From NCBI GenBank assembly GCA_020446665.1, contig JAGREF010000066.1, positions 1 to 6,418 of the forward strand: a stretch of 6,418 nucleotides of DNA. Reading direction: 5' to 3'. The DNA comes from Sphingomonadaceae bacterium. Lineage in GTDB: Bacteria; Pseudomonadota; Alphaproteobacteria; Sphingomonadales; Sphingomonadaceae. Both the position numbers and the translations under genes were made by a program. The notes beneath the pieces are model-generated. The model had not been told where the DNA came from. It searched no databases and worked only from the letters and a program-made list of their open reading frames with translations. Positions 1 through 5,514 of this stretch are shown here, piece after piece; positions within the stretch are counted from its first letter, which is position 1, and each line of letters begins with the position of its first letter.

Positions 1-21
1 ACCGGGCTGCGCTACTCCCCG
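1..21 (-). tRNA. 5' end of a tRNA, probably tRNA-Pro (cut by window edge)
   Basis: Read on the minus strand from position 21, the sequence gives a 7-nt acceptor arm CGGGGAG, then TA, then the D-arm start GCGCAGCCCGGT. The first base C and the GCGCAGCC D-arm are characteristic of bacterial proline tRNAs; most other tRNAs start with G. The anticodon and 3' half lie outside the window, so the isoacceptor cannot be read and the proline call rests on the 5' quarter only. Confidence 0.72.
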
Positions 22-54
22 ACCTTGCGGGGGCGTCTAGTCACAACCGGGCGA

Positions 55-60
55 ATTGTA
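55..60 (-). promoter_or_regulatory. Possible -10 box for the left-edge tRNA
   Basis: On the minus strand TACAAT (five of six matches to TATAAT) lies 33 nt upstream of the tRNA 5' end. It is followed by a GC-rich stretch, as is common for stringently controlled tRNA promoters. No convincing -35 box is seen 16-18 nt further upstream, so this is a weak call. Confidence 0.3.
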
Positions 61-64
61 AAAC

Positions 65-74
65 TGCAATTGCA
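65..74. repeat. Perfect 10-bp palindrome
   Basis: TGCAATTGCA reads the same on both strands. It sits just upstream of the candidate -10 box of the left-edge tRNA. A palindrome of this length can occur by chance. It is recorded because it is the first of three symmetric sequences packed into 65-146. Confidence 0.4.
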
Positions 75-104
75 TCCAGCAGAATGAATAAGGAAAAGTA
101 AGCA

Positions 105-116
105 ATGTCCGGACAT
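105..116. repeat. Perfect 12-bp palindrome
   Basis: ATGTCCGGACAT is a perfect 12-bp palindrome in the gap between the left-edge tRNA and the XRE regulator gene. It overlaps the end of a 12-mer (95-106) that occurs again at 591-602 on the other side of the regulator gene. Its role is unknown; a dimeric DNA-binding protein site is possible. Confidence 0.45.
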
Positions 117-131
117 GAAGTTTGATGGATA

Positions 132-146
132 TTAGCGTTATGCTAA
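132..146. promoter_or_regulatory. Second operator-like inverted repeat (TTAGC-N5-GCTAA)
   Basis: Arms TTAGC and GCTAA are separated by GTTAT. The layout and central bases match the stronger inverted repeat at 595-609 (TAAGC-AATAT-GCTTA); together they fit TWAGCNWTATGCTWA. The site lies about 50 bp beyond the stop codon of the XRE gene. It could be a secondary site for that regulator, by inference from shared symmetry only. Confidence 0.4.
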
Positions 147-195
147 CACTTTCTTCTCGACAGGCGATCAATATCAAGGTGCGTCTGTGCTTGCG

Positions 196-534
196 TCAGT
201 CGTCCTTGCCCCGAAAAGGCAGGATGACGTCTGCTACCTTGTGAACCTGCTCGCGCAAATCGGGGGTGGCCTCGCGAAGTCTGTCGATCAGCTTTCGTTC
301 GTCTGCCGACAGTGCGCCCGGATTGTCTGAGGTTGGCAATAAATCAGCAAGTTCGACATCTAGTGCATGGGCGATGCGACGCATATAATCGACGTCCAGT
401 CGCATCTTTCCTCTTTCAAGATCGGATATTGTTACCTTGGTGACGCCAATGCGGTTGCCCAATGCCTCCTGTGAGAGGCCTAGCTCTTGCCGCAGCTCAC
501 GGATTCTGTTTGGCATGTCATCCATGGCCCCCAT
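196..534 (-). CDS. Cro/CI-type (XRE) helix-turn-helix transcriptional regulator
   Basis: This is a small cytoplasmic DNA-binding protein of 112 aa. Residues about 11-66 form an HTH_3 (Cro/C1) domain: IRELR, the recognition segment around LSQEALGNRIGVTKVTISDLE, and the closing helix YMRRIAHALDVELADLL. A charged helical tail of about 40 residues follows and may support dimerisation; there is no second ligand or peptidase domain. The gene is divergent from the SGNH lipoprotein gene, and a perfect inverted repeat lies between their starts, so it probably represses itself, its neighbour, or both (inference). Three ATG codons are close together (residues 1, 4 and 7; 534, 525 and 516). None has a strong ribosome site, so the exact start is open. 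A restriction-modification controller or phage repressor is possible by family, but no methylase, nuclease or phage gene is in view. Confidence 0.88.
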   Translation of the reverse strand: MGAMDDMPNRIRELRQELGLSQEALGNRIGVTKVTISDLERGKMRLDVDYMRRIAHALDVELADLLPTSDNPGALSADERKLIDRLREATPDLREQVHKVADVILPFRGKDD

Positions 535-591
535 TTGCTTTCGGTTTTCGGAACAGAATAGACCGGAAATCCCTAACGATCTGTTGCTATA

Positions 592-612
592 AAGTAAGCA
601 ATATGCTTACTT
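592..612. promoter_or_regulatory. Candidate operator: perfect 8-bp inverted repeat between divergent genes
   Basis: Arms AAGTAAGC (592-599) and GCTTACTT (605-612) flank AATAT. The repeat is perfect over all 8 bp and lies in the 132-bp space between the XRE regulator start (534) and the lipoprotein start (667). A two-fold symmetric site in a divergent promoter beside an XRE gene is the classic position for autoregulation. A similar core occurs at 132-146, and its left arm with flank (12-mer 591-602) recurs at 95-106. Confidence 0.62.
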
Positions 613-654
613 CGGAATCCTGTCGGTCGTAATCCGATTCTGGTCCGGCCAATC

Positions 655-662
655 GAAAGGGA
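655..662 (+). promoter_or_regulatory. Ribosome binding site of the SGNH lipoprotein gene
   Basis: The purine run GAAAGGGA ends 4 nt before the ATG at 667. It supports that start, which is also the one that yields a complete lipoprotein signal peptide. Confidence 0.55.
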
Positions 663-666
663 AATT

Positions 667-1860
667 ATGGTTTCGTTGTGCAAGCGTGCTTGCGCGGCCA
701 TGGCGGTCGCGTGCCTGATGTCCGGGTGCGGAGGTGAGTCCGCAGGCCCGTCTCCCAGCCCGACGCCTGCACCATCCCCGACACCCACACCCACACCCAC
801 GCCAACTCCCCCGCCCGCCGGTTTCCTTGAGCGGGATATAGATGTCGCTTTTGTTGGTGGCTCGATCACCGCTGGAGCTACGCTGTCCGCGCGTAGCAAC
901 TGGTCCTATCAAACGTGGCAGTATCTGGATGGAAAATTCCAGTCTGCGGCTGTTCATGATTACGCGGTGCCGGGAACGACGACCCATTTCGCCACGCACC
1001 GCCTGAAGGCTGAAATGGCAGGGGTCACACCCGATATCGGCTTTATTGAATTTGCCGCGAATGATGCCAGTTTCTCAAGGGCGCAAATCTGGTCATATAC
1101 CGATGCGGTCATCAATATCTATCGCGAGGCTAATCCGGATATGCTGATCGTTTATGTGGCGGTCGGACTGGCGCGGGATGAGGCCGATCGCAGGGCAGGG
1201 CGCGAACCGGCGAATGTCACCTATGCTCGCGAAATCAGTGAAGAAAACGGGATCTTGTTCATTGATGCCGGGGCTGCGCTCTGGGACGAAATCATTGCTG
1301 GTCGGGCAACCCTGGCCGAATTATTGCCTGATGGTGTGCATCCATCCCGGGCCGGTTACGATGTCTATGCCGCCGCAGTCCAGTCTGCGCTAGACGGCTA
1401 TCTCGCTACAGAACCGTCGGTGCATGTCATATCTTCCCGCTATATCGGTCAGACCGGCCTTGGTCAGGCCAGCATGGAAACGGGCCGATATGCCACTGGC
1501 TGCCGGGTAGAGGCACAGGTGGGGATCGACAAATATCTCAGTGACGCGCTGGTATGCGAGGAAGGCCAGAGTTTCGAACTGAGCTTTACCGGAACGACAA
1601 TGGGCGTGGTACAAGCGCGCAATACAGATGCCGGACGGCTGGCCTGCACAATTGATGGTCAGAGCTATACGCCGATCGGATTCTATCTGCCCTCTGCCGG
1701 TGATCCGCCGAAGATATTCGTTCAGCAGCTCTACACTGGCTTGCCCAATCAGAACCACACGGTACGTTGTACCGCATTGGCATTCGCCAATGATCCTTCG
1801 CGCAACCGCATTATCATTGGGCGTTTCCTGTTCAACGCAGGAACCTTGCTGAACAGGTAG
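667..1860 (+). CDS. Lipoprotein with SGNH/GDSL-type hydrolase domain and extra C-terminal domain
   Basis: A predicted lipid-anchored esterase-like enzyme of 397 aa, exported to the envelope. Residues 1-20 are a signal peptide ending in a lipobox (LMSG before Cys21). Residues 28-50 are a Pro/Thr/Ser linker of repeated PT units. The SGNH domain spans about 57-247. Block I is GGSIT with Ser66 as nucleophile (a GGS form instead of GDS), block II has Gly103 (VPGTT), block III has Asn132 (AAND), and block V has Asp222 and His225 (DGVHPS). All four SGNH residues are present, so it should be active. SGNH enzymes cleave esters, often acetyl groups on sugars or glycan chains; the substrate cannot be read here. 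Residues about 255-390 look beta-rich with four cysteines (279, 297, 327, 368), perhaps disulfides and a carbohydrate-binding role. Divergent from the XRE gene. GC is lower than in genes to the right (50% in 1021-1080 by hand count). Confidence 0.85.
   Translation: MVSLCKRACAAMAVACLMSGCGGESAGPSPSPTPAPSPTPTPTPTPTPPPAGFLERDIDVAFVGGSITAGATLSARSNWSYQTWQYLDGKFQSAAVHDYAVPGTTTHFATHRLKAEMAGVTPDIGFIEFAANDASFSRAQIWSYTDAVINIYREANPDMLIVYVAVGLARDEADRRAGREPANVTYAREISEENGILFIDAGAALWDEIIAGRATLAELLPDGVHPSRAGYDVYAAAVQSALDGYLATEPSVHVISSRYIGQTGLGQASMETGRYATGCRVEAQVGIDKYLSDALVCEEGQSFELSFTGTTMGVVQARNTDAGRLACTIDGQSYTPIGFYLPSAGDPPKIFVQQLYTGLPNQNHTVRCTALAFANDPSRNRIIIGRFLFNAGTLLNR
781..798 (+). repeat. Hexanucleotide tandem repeat in the lipoprotein linker
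   Basis: Three exact copies of ACACCC in tandem, followed by a partial fourth, encode the Thr-Pro repeats of the linker. Because the unit is six bases, gain or loss of copies would change linker length by two residues without shifting the frame. Confidence 0.7.
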
Positions 1861-1866
1861 GCTGGC

Positions 1867-1892
1867 CTTTGCATCCGGTACATGGAGCAAAG
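1867..1892. terminator. Hairpin between convergent SGNH gene and tRNA
   Basis: CTTTGC-A-TCC (1867-1876) pairs with GGAGCAAAG (1884-1892), giving a 9-bp stem with one bulged A and a 7-nt loop. It lies 6 bp after the lipoprotein stop and 7 bp from the tRNA 3' end. Because the two transcription units converge, it could serve both directions. There is no T-run on either strand, so a classical intrinsic terminator is not proven. Confidence 0.42.
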
Positions 1893-1899
1893 ACAATGC

Positions 1900-1975
1900 T
1901 GGTGGGCCCGGCAGGATTCGAACCCGCGACCTAGCCGTTATGAGCGGCCAGCTCTAACCGCTGAGCTACAGGCCC
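1900..1975 (-). tRNA. tRNA with anticodon CAT, most like tRNA-Ile2 (lysidine type)
   Basis: The complete 76-nt cloverleaf was read by eye on the minus strand. The acceptor is GGGCCTG with CGGGCCC, the D-stem is GCTC/GAGC, the anticodon stem is GGCCG/CGGCT with loop CTCATAA (anticodon at 1940-1942), and the T-stem is GCGGG/CCTGC. The discriminator is A and the CCA end is encoded. Anticodon CAT fits Met, initiator Met or Ile2. The anticodon arm and following bases (CGGCTAGGTCGC) resemble E. coli ileX more than elongator Met. The D-arm and first pair (G-C) argue against the initiator. If it is Ile2, the wobble C is converted to lysidine by TilS and reads AUA. It lies 65 bp downstream of the deacetylase gene on the same strand. 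Confidence 0.9.
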
Positions 1976-1995
1976 GTCAGCAGTGCGAAATGCGG

Positions 1996-2017
1996 CCTGC
2001 GCGGTAGCTTGCGCAGG
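1996..2017. other. Strong hairpin upstream of the tRNA
   Basis: CCTGCGC and GCGCAGG (7 bp, perfect, GC-rich) flank an 8-nt loop. It lies between the deacetylase stop and the tRNA 5' end, 20 bp before the latter. It could end deacetylase transcription or shape a precursor for tRNA processing. No T-run follows on the minus strand. Confidence 0.4.
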
Positions 2018-2024
2018 GGCCGCT

Positions 2025-2041
2025 GGCAAGGCGATCTTGCC
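2025..2041 (-). terminator. Hairpin at the deacetylase stop codon
   Basis: GGCAAG and CTTGCC form a 6-bp stem around a 5-nt loop. It begins at the last base of the deacetylase stop codon on the minus strand. With the hairpin at 1996-2017 it makes a tandem pair in the 65-bp gap to the tRNA. No T-run follows, so terminator function is tentative. Confidence 0.35.
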
Positions 2042-3042
2042 TATTCCAGTCCGCTGGCGCTGAGGATTTCCTTCACCGTGGTCGGCCGCACCCCGCGCTG
2101 GGCGAGATAGGCGTATATCTGCCGCCACCAGTCATAAAGCAGATCAAGATCATCTTCATTATGCACATAGGGCGTGTTGCCGGGCACCAGCGAGGGGCTG
2201 TGGAAGGAAAGGACCAGCATGGGCAGCCCGTCATCCAGCGCAATATCGACCGCCCGCAGAGCCTCTGGCGCAGTCACGCCTTCCGGGGTGAGCGCAATAC
2301 GCTCCAGCATGGCCATCCGCGAAAGCAGGCCGAGCACGGCAGGCATACGCCGGAACATCGGGAAAATGGCATCTCCCTGTTTGCGGAGCATGCCCCAGAA
2401 CACTGTGGTCAGCGGCAATTCCAGCAGGGAATGGTCAGCATCGACCCAATAGGGTTCGAGCGGGTGATGGCGGAAATCCGGGCCGTGATTGGCGCTGTAA
2501 TCGAATTTGGCACGCACCGAACTGTCAATCGGGATGCCCGCTTCCCTGAGCAAGGCAGCGGTATTCGGGCCAAGGCCATAGCGCCCGGCGCGATAGATCT
2601 TGGGTGAAACCTTGAAATTCTTCTCGATTTCATCGCGCAGCCGCAGGAATTTCGCGCGCTCCAGATCCTTGGGAAGATTGCCCGCAAAGCTGTTGAATGA
2701 ATTGACTTCTTCATCGTGCGGCGGGTTTACCCACGGGTGCAGCTGAATGCCGACTTCCGCAGTGCCCCGGCCCACCGCATCGCCGATAATCTCTATCGCC
2801 AGCGGTGATGTGGCGACGGGCCAGTCGATCAGATAGACCGGCGAAACCTCAATTCCTTCACAGAATTTCTGGAATTTGTGCAGCCGGGCTACATGATCCA
2901 GACCATGGCCGCTGGCGCGGAACGGGCCGTTCCAGTCAAATTCCTCTTCTGTATCGACTGTCAGCAGGGCGCGTGGACCGAATCCCTCGGCAAAGGTCGC
3001 GCGCGACCCGCTTGCAGGTAGATCAATCAAACGCCGTTCCAA
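2041..3042 (-). CDS. Polysaccharide deacetylase family protein (WalW-like)
   Basis: A 333-aa protein resembling the NodB-type (carbohydrate esterase 4-like) fold, which removes acyl groups from sugars using a bound metal. Visible family motifs are LLTVDTEEEFDW (Asp30, Glu32) for motif 1, GIQLHPW (His102) for motif 2, YRAGRYGLG (Arg151) for motif 3, and LVLSFHSPSL (His281) for motif 5. The usual HxxxH pair of motif 2 is not present in standard form, so metal ligation may differ. There is no signal peptide, so the protein is probably cytoplasmic. No ATG occurs before residue 218. Translation most likely starts at TTG 3042, preceded by AGGGA about 9 nt upstream; a second TTG at residue 5 is possible. 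It follows the histidine-kinase-like gene by 42 bp on the same strand, so the two are probably co-transcribed. The substrate is unknown; 'WalW' is a name I recall from related genomes, not a proven role. Confidence 0.82.
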   Translation of the reverse strand: MERRLIDLPASGSRATFAEGFGPRALLTVDTEEEFDWNGPFRASGHGLDHVARLHKFQKFCEGIEVSPVYLIDWPVATSPLAIEIIGDAVGRGTAEVGIQLHPWVNPPHDEEVNSFNSFAGNLPKDLERAKFLRLRDEIEKNFKVSPKIYRAGRYGLGPNTAALLREAGIPIDSSVRAKFDYSANHGPDFRHHPLEPYWVDADHSLLELPLTTVFWGMLRKQGDAIFPMFRRMPAVLGLLSRMAMLERIALTPEGVTAPEALRAVDIALDDGLPMLVLSFHSPSLVPGNTPYVHNEDDLDLLYDWWRQIYAYLAQRGVRPTTVKEILSASGLE

Positions 3043-3084
3043 ACCGGATAATCCCTGTTGCGCTCAAACGAGAGGCTACACCTT

Positions 3085-4821
3085 CTAAGGCCGACCTGCT
3101 GCTTTCGCGTTAACACTGTCGCTATTGGGGCTGGCCTTCCCGGTCAAGACCGGCAGTTCCATATGCAGCCAGTCTTCTTCCCGTTCCAGTTCGCCGCCCA
3201 GTGCGCGCGCCTCGGCCCGTGCCAGCCGCAGGGAAAAGCCAGCGCCGAACATGCCCGCGCTCAAGGCACCGGTGGATGCCCGGCGGCTGGAAACAAACAC
3301 TTCTTCCTTGTCTGCCAAGGAGAGCGGCAATTCGCATTCCAGCATCAGCTTCTTGCCCTGCACGGTCAGGCTGATCTTGCACTGTTCGCCTGCGCCCATG
3401 GCACCGGCCAGCGTGGCGAAAATTCGCCAGGCCAGCGCTTCGGCATCTTTCTGGGCAAGCGGGATTCGCGCCTCCAGCGGGCCAACGCCAATTTCGAAAC
3501 TGGCGGTGCGCGGTGCCAGCACGGTTTGCAACTGGGCCAGCATCCGGCGGGCAATGGCGGCAAAATCGGCTTCGCCCGGTTCCGGTTCCAGCGCGCCGGT
3601 TTCCAGCCGGGCGAGCCGGTCCAGCTCGTCAAATCCGGCCAGCATGCGCGCTGCGTCGCTGGCGATTTCTGCTGCATGGGCGCGATATTCATGCGGGGTC
3701 GGGCCAAACAGCTGCTGCTGGATCACTTCGGCAAAGCCCTGAATCGCGTTGACCGGGGTGCGCAATTCATGGAGCAATTCGCGCATCCGTGCACCTTCCC
3801 TGGCCTCCTCGCTTTCCTGTGGGGGCAGGGGCAGCGGCTCGGGCATGCGGCGCAAGGCCCCGGCATAGCCGATGAAGGCACCGCCCGGACGGGTAAATCG
3901 CGGGCTGGCATCCACTTGCCAGCGCCCCTCCAGCTCCGCTGCGCCTTGCAATTCGACCGGCATGGCGCGCAGCATGGCATATCGCTGCATGGCCATGACC
4001 AGTTGCTTGCCCCCCGCTTCGGGCAGGCCAAGGCCGAAGACCCGGCTCAGCAACGGACCCTCCGCCCAGTTGATCCGCCCCTCTGCATCAGTGGTGAAGG
4101 GGATTTCCTGCTCTGCCTTTTGCGGCCGGGCTTCGAATTGTTCGCCCAGCGGCAGATGCGGGGCATCTTCACGATGCGGCGCAGCGCGCCCTTTCTGAAA
4201 GGCTTCGATCCGCCGGACCAGCGCGCCGATTTCGCTTTCTTCCGGATCGCTCGCAGTTTCAGCGACGCTATCGACCAGATCATTGGCGGGAAGGGGCGCT
4301 GACGGCTGAGCAGGCGCAGGCGCAGGGGCATCTGCCGGCGCAAGCTGGTCTGGCTCGTTCGTTTGCGGTGCCATGGATTCGGGCAAGGGCAGGCCGCGAT
4401 CATGCACGCCCAGCCGCTCCAGAATTGCCACTGTGCTATCGGGCAATCCGCGCCTCAGGCGCAGGAAGCCGCGCGCCCGCACCGGCAGGGCAGGGACGAT
4501 GGCGTCCCACTGCTCGGCGGAGAGTTCAGCGCGTCCCAGAACAGCAATGGCGATGGATGGTTCGCCTTCGGCAAGATGCGCCACCAGCGCCGGATCACGC
4601 AGGCGCAGGCCCTGTTCGCCGATCATCGAAGCGCGTTCTGCCGCCGGAATAGTCTGCTCCAGCGCCTCCAGCCGCAACATGGCGGCTTCGCGCAGGCTGG
4701 CATCCCGGCCTGACTGTCCGGAACCCAGCAGATCGAGCAATTGCCGGAACTGCGTTCGCGACGCACGCTCGCCCGTTGCGCTCTGGCGCAGAACGGTAGC
4801 AAGGCGATCGTCGAAAAACAT
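3085..4821 (-). CDS. Soluble histidine-kinase-like protein, PdhS-type His domain, degenerate ATP-binding domain
   Basis: This is a 578-aa protein from ATG 4821. The frame is open further to a TTG at 4932 (615 aa), but ATG 4821 has a strong GGAGA ribosome site, and MFFDDRLATVLRQ is how I recall these proteins beginning. Residues 1-145 are helical, HEAT-like. Residues about 145-233 are a Pro/Ala-rich acidic linker. Residues about 239-323 look PAS-like (TDAEGRINW). The dimerisation/phosphoacceptor domain at 344-410 has HELRTPVNAIQGF with His351 and the FGP element seen in PleC/DivJ/PdhS kinases. The last part, about 418-560, resembles an HATPase_c fold by its GAGFSLRLAR and LGGEL segments. It lacks the N-box Asn (Gly473 sits where it is expected) and the DxGxG motif. 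No membrane helix or signal peptide is seen, so it is cytoplasmic. It probably works in a phosphorelay, possibly as a phosphotransferase, in an operon with the deacetylase gene and divergent from the Lrp gene. Confidence 0.85.
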   Translation of the reverse strand: MFFDDRLATVLRQSATGERASRTQFRQLLDLLGSGQSGRDASLREAAMLRLEALEQTIPAAERASMIGEQGLRLRDPALVAHLAEGEPSIAIAVLGRAELSAEQWDAIVPALPVRARGFLRLRRGLPDSTVAILERLGVHDRGLPLPESMAPQTNEPDQLAPADAPAPAPAQPSAPLPANDLVDSVAETASDPEESEIGALVRRIEAFQKGRAAPHREDAPHLPLGEQFEARPQKAEQEIPFTTDAEGRINWAEGPLLSRVFGLGLPEAGGKQLVMAMQRYAMLRAMPVELQGAAELEGRWQVDASPRFTRPGGAFIGYAGALRRMPEPLPLPPQESEEAREGARMRELLHELRTPVNAIQGFAEVIQQQLFGPTPHEYRAHAAEIASDAARMLAGFDELDRLARLETGALEPEPGEADFAAIARRMLAQLQTVLAPRTASFEIGVGPLEARIPLAQKDAEALAWRIFATLAGAMGAGEQCKISLTVQGKKLMLECELPLSLADKEEVFVSSRRASTGALSAGMFGAGFSLRLARAEARALGGELEREEDWLHMELPVLTGKASPNSDSVNAKAAGRP

Positions 4822-4825
4822 CGAA

Positions 4826-4830
4826 TCTCC
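4826..4830 (-). promoter_or_regulatory. Ribosome binding site deciding the kinase start
   Basis: GGAGA on the minus strand, 4 nt before ATG 4821. This is the best Shine-Dalgarno match in the region. It argues for the internal ATG over the upstream TTG at 4932. Confidence 0.7.
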
Positions 4831-4878
4831 GGCAGCAGGCAGGCTCCCGGGCACTTCTCCGGGCCTTGCTGCACTACC

Positions 4879-4884
4879 AGTATA
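4879..4884 (-). promoter_or_regulatory. Possible -10 box for the kinase operon
   Basis: TATACT on the minus strand (five of six matches to TATAAT), about 57 nt upstream of ATG 4821. No good -35 box is seen at standard spacing. If this promoter is real, it lies inside the TTG-extended reading frame and excludes the longer protein. Confidence 0.3.
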
Positions 4885-4999
4885 AATCCGGTTCGGAAGC
4901 ACGACGCCACGATGCGTTGCAAAGCGGGACAATTGCTGCCATCAACAACATTATTGCTTGCGTGTGCCGGTTACGGCTAAGTCTGTTTCAGCACCGCGT

Positions 5000-5005
5000 T
5001 ATAAA
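5000..5005 (+). promoter_or_regulatory. Possible -10 box for the Lrp gene
   Basis: TATAAA lies 30 bp before the preferred ATG of the Lrp/AsnC gene, in the 214-bp divergent region. No convincing -35 partner is visible at 16-18 bp. Confidence 0.28.
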
Positions 5006-5035
5006 CAGCGAATTTTTACGGGACAGGCGCAGCTA

Positions 5036-5503
5036 ATGGCGAACCTCGACGATATTGACCGGCGCTTGCTCGCCGAATTGCAGGCAGAAGGGCGGGTGAC
5101 GAATGTCGAACTGGCTCAACGGGTTGGCCTGACTGCCCCCCCATGTCTGCGCCGGGTGCGCTCCCTGGAAGAAAGCGGCGTTATCCACGGTTATCATGCA
5201 GAGCTGGATGCGTCCAAGCTGGGCTTTGCCATCACGGTCTTTGCGATGGTCAGTCTGAAGAGCCAGGCTGAGGACGCGCTGCGCGAATTTGAAGACCATA
5301 TGCGCGCCCTGCCGGAAGTGCGCGAATGCCATATGCTGAATGGCGAGATTGACTTCATCCTGAAAATCGTCAGCCGCGATCTGCAGAGCTTCCAGGAATT
5401 CCTCACCAGCAAGCTCACGCCCGCACCCAATGTGGCGAGCGTAAAGACCAGCCTGACGATCCGCACGGCCAAACATTTACCCGGCGTGCCGCTGGAAGTG
5501 TGA
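5036..5503 (+). CDS. Lrp/AsnC family transcriptional regulator
   Basis: This is a 155-aa feast/famine regulator, the usual family length. Residues 1-60 form the AsnC-type winged HTH (LDDIDRRLLAELQAEGRVT, then LAQRVGLTAPPCLRRVRSLEESGVI). Residues about 65-145 form the RAM ligand-binding and oligomerisation domain (FAMVSLKSQAEDALREFE, VRECHMLNGEIDFILKI). These proteins form octamers or dimers and usually sense an amino acid; which one cannot be told here. ATG 5036 is preferred because MANLDDIDRRLL is the standard family start. The frame is open upstream to a TTG at 4958, which would add 26 residues unlike the family. It is divergent from the kinase gene, and its stop lies 11 bp before the ATG of the cytochrome gene, so the two are likely one operon. 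Autoregulation from the 214-bp upstream region is typical for the family. Confidence 0.92.
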   Translation: MANLDDIDRRLLAELQAEGRVTNVELAQRVGLTAPPCLRRVRSLEESGVIHGYHAELDASKLGFAITVFAMVSLKSQAEDALREFEDHMRALPEVRECHMLNGEIDFILKIVSRDLQSFQEFLTSKLTPAPNVASVKTSLTIRTAKHLPGVPLEV

Positions 5504-5514
5504 AGAGAGATTTA

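Noticed and set aside
12..116. Possible 34-codon minus-strand peptide starting inside the 105-116 palindrome
   Set aside because: It runs into the tRNA gene, has no ribosome site and looks like an accidental frame.
781..800. CRISPR-like or larger repeat array
   Set aside because: The repeat is only a six-base coding microsatellite in the linker, with no spacer structure.
607..999. Minus-strand frames opposite the lipoprotein start, including a Gly-Val repeat peptide
   Set aside because: The repeats are only the reverse reading of the Pro-Thr linker codons. These frames would also cross the candidate operator.
1390..1896. Minus-strand reading frame (168 codons) opposite the lipoprotein 3' half
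   Set aside because: It covers the C-terminal domain of a convincing exported protein and nearly reaches the tRNA. It has no motif and no ribosome site worth noting.
1900..1975. Site-specific integration with a duplicated tRNA end
   Set aside because: I looked for a second copy of the tRNA-Ile2 3' end in 1-666 and did not see one. No integrase gene is present, so an att-flanked island is not supported within this window.
3058..4302. Long plus-strand reading frame (414 codons) opposite the kinase gene
   Set aside because: It lies antisense to a gene with clear domains and a strong ribosome site. Its Gln/Gly/His-rich translation has no recognisable motif and is typical of the opposite strand of a GC-rich gene.
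4822..4932. Extension of the kinase to the TTG at 4932 (37 more residues)
   Set aside because: The extra residues are not kinase-like, the region contains a possible -10 box, and ATG 4821 has a much better ribosome site.
4958..5035. Extension of the Lrp/AsnC protein to the TTG at 4958
   Set aside because: The family normally starts at MxxLDDIDRRLL, which coincides with ATG 5036; the added residues match nothing.
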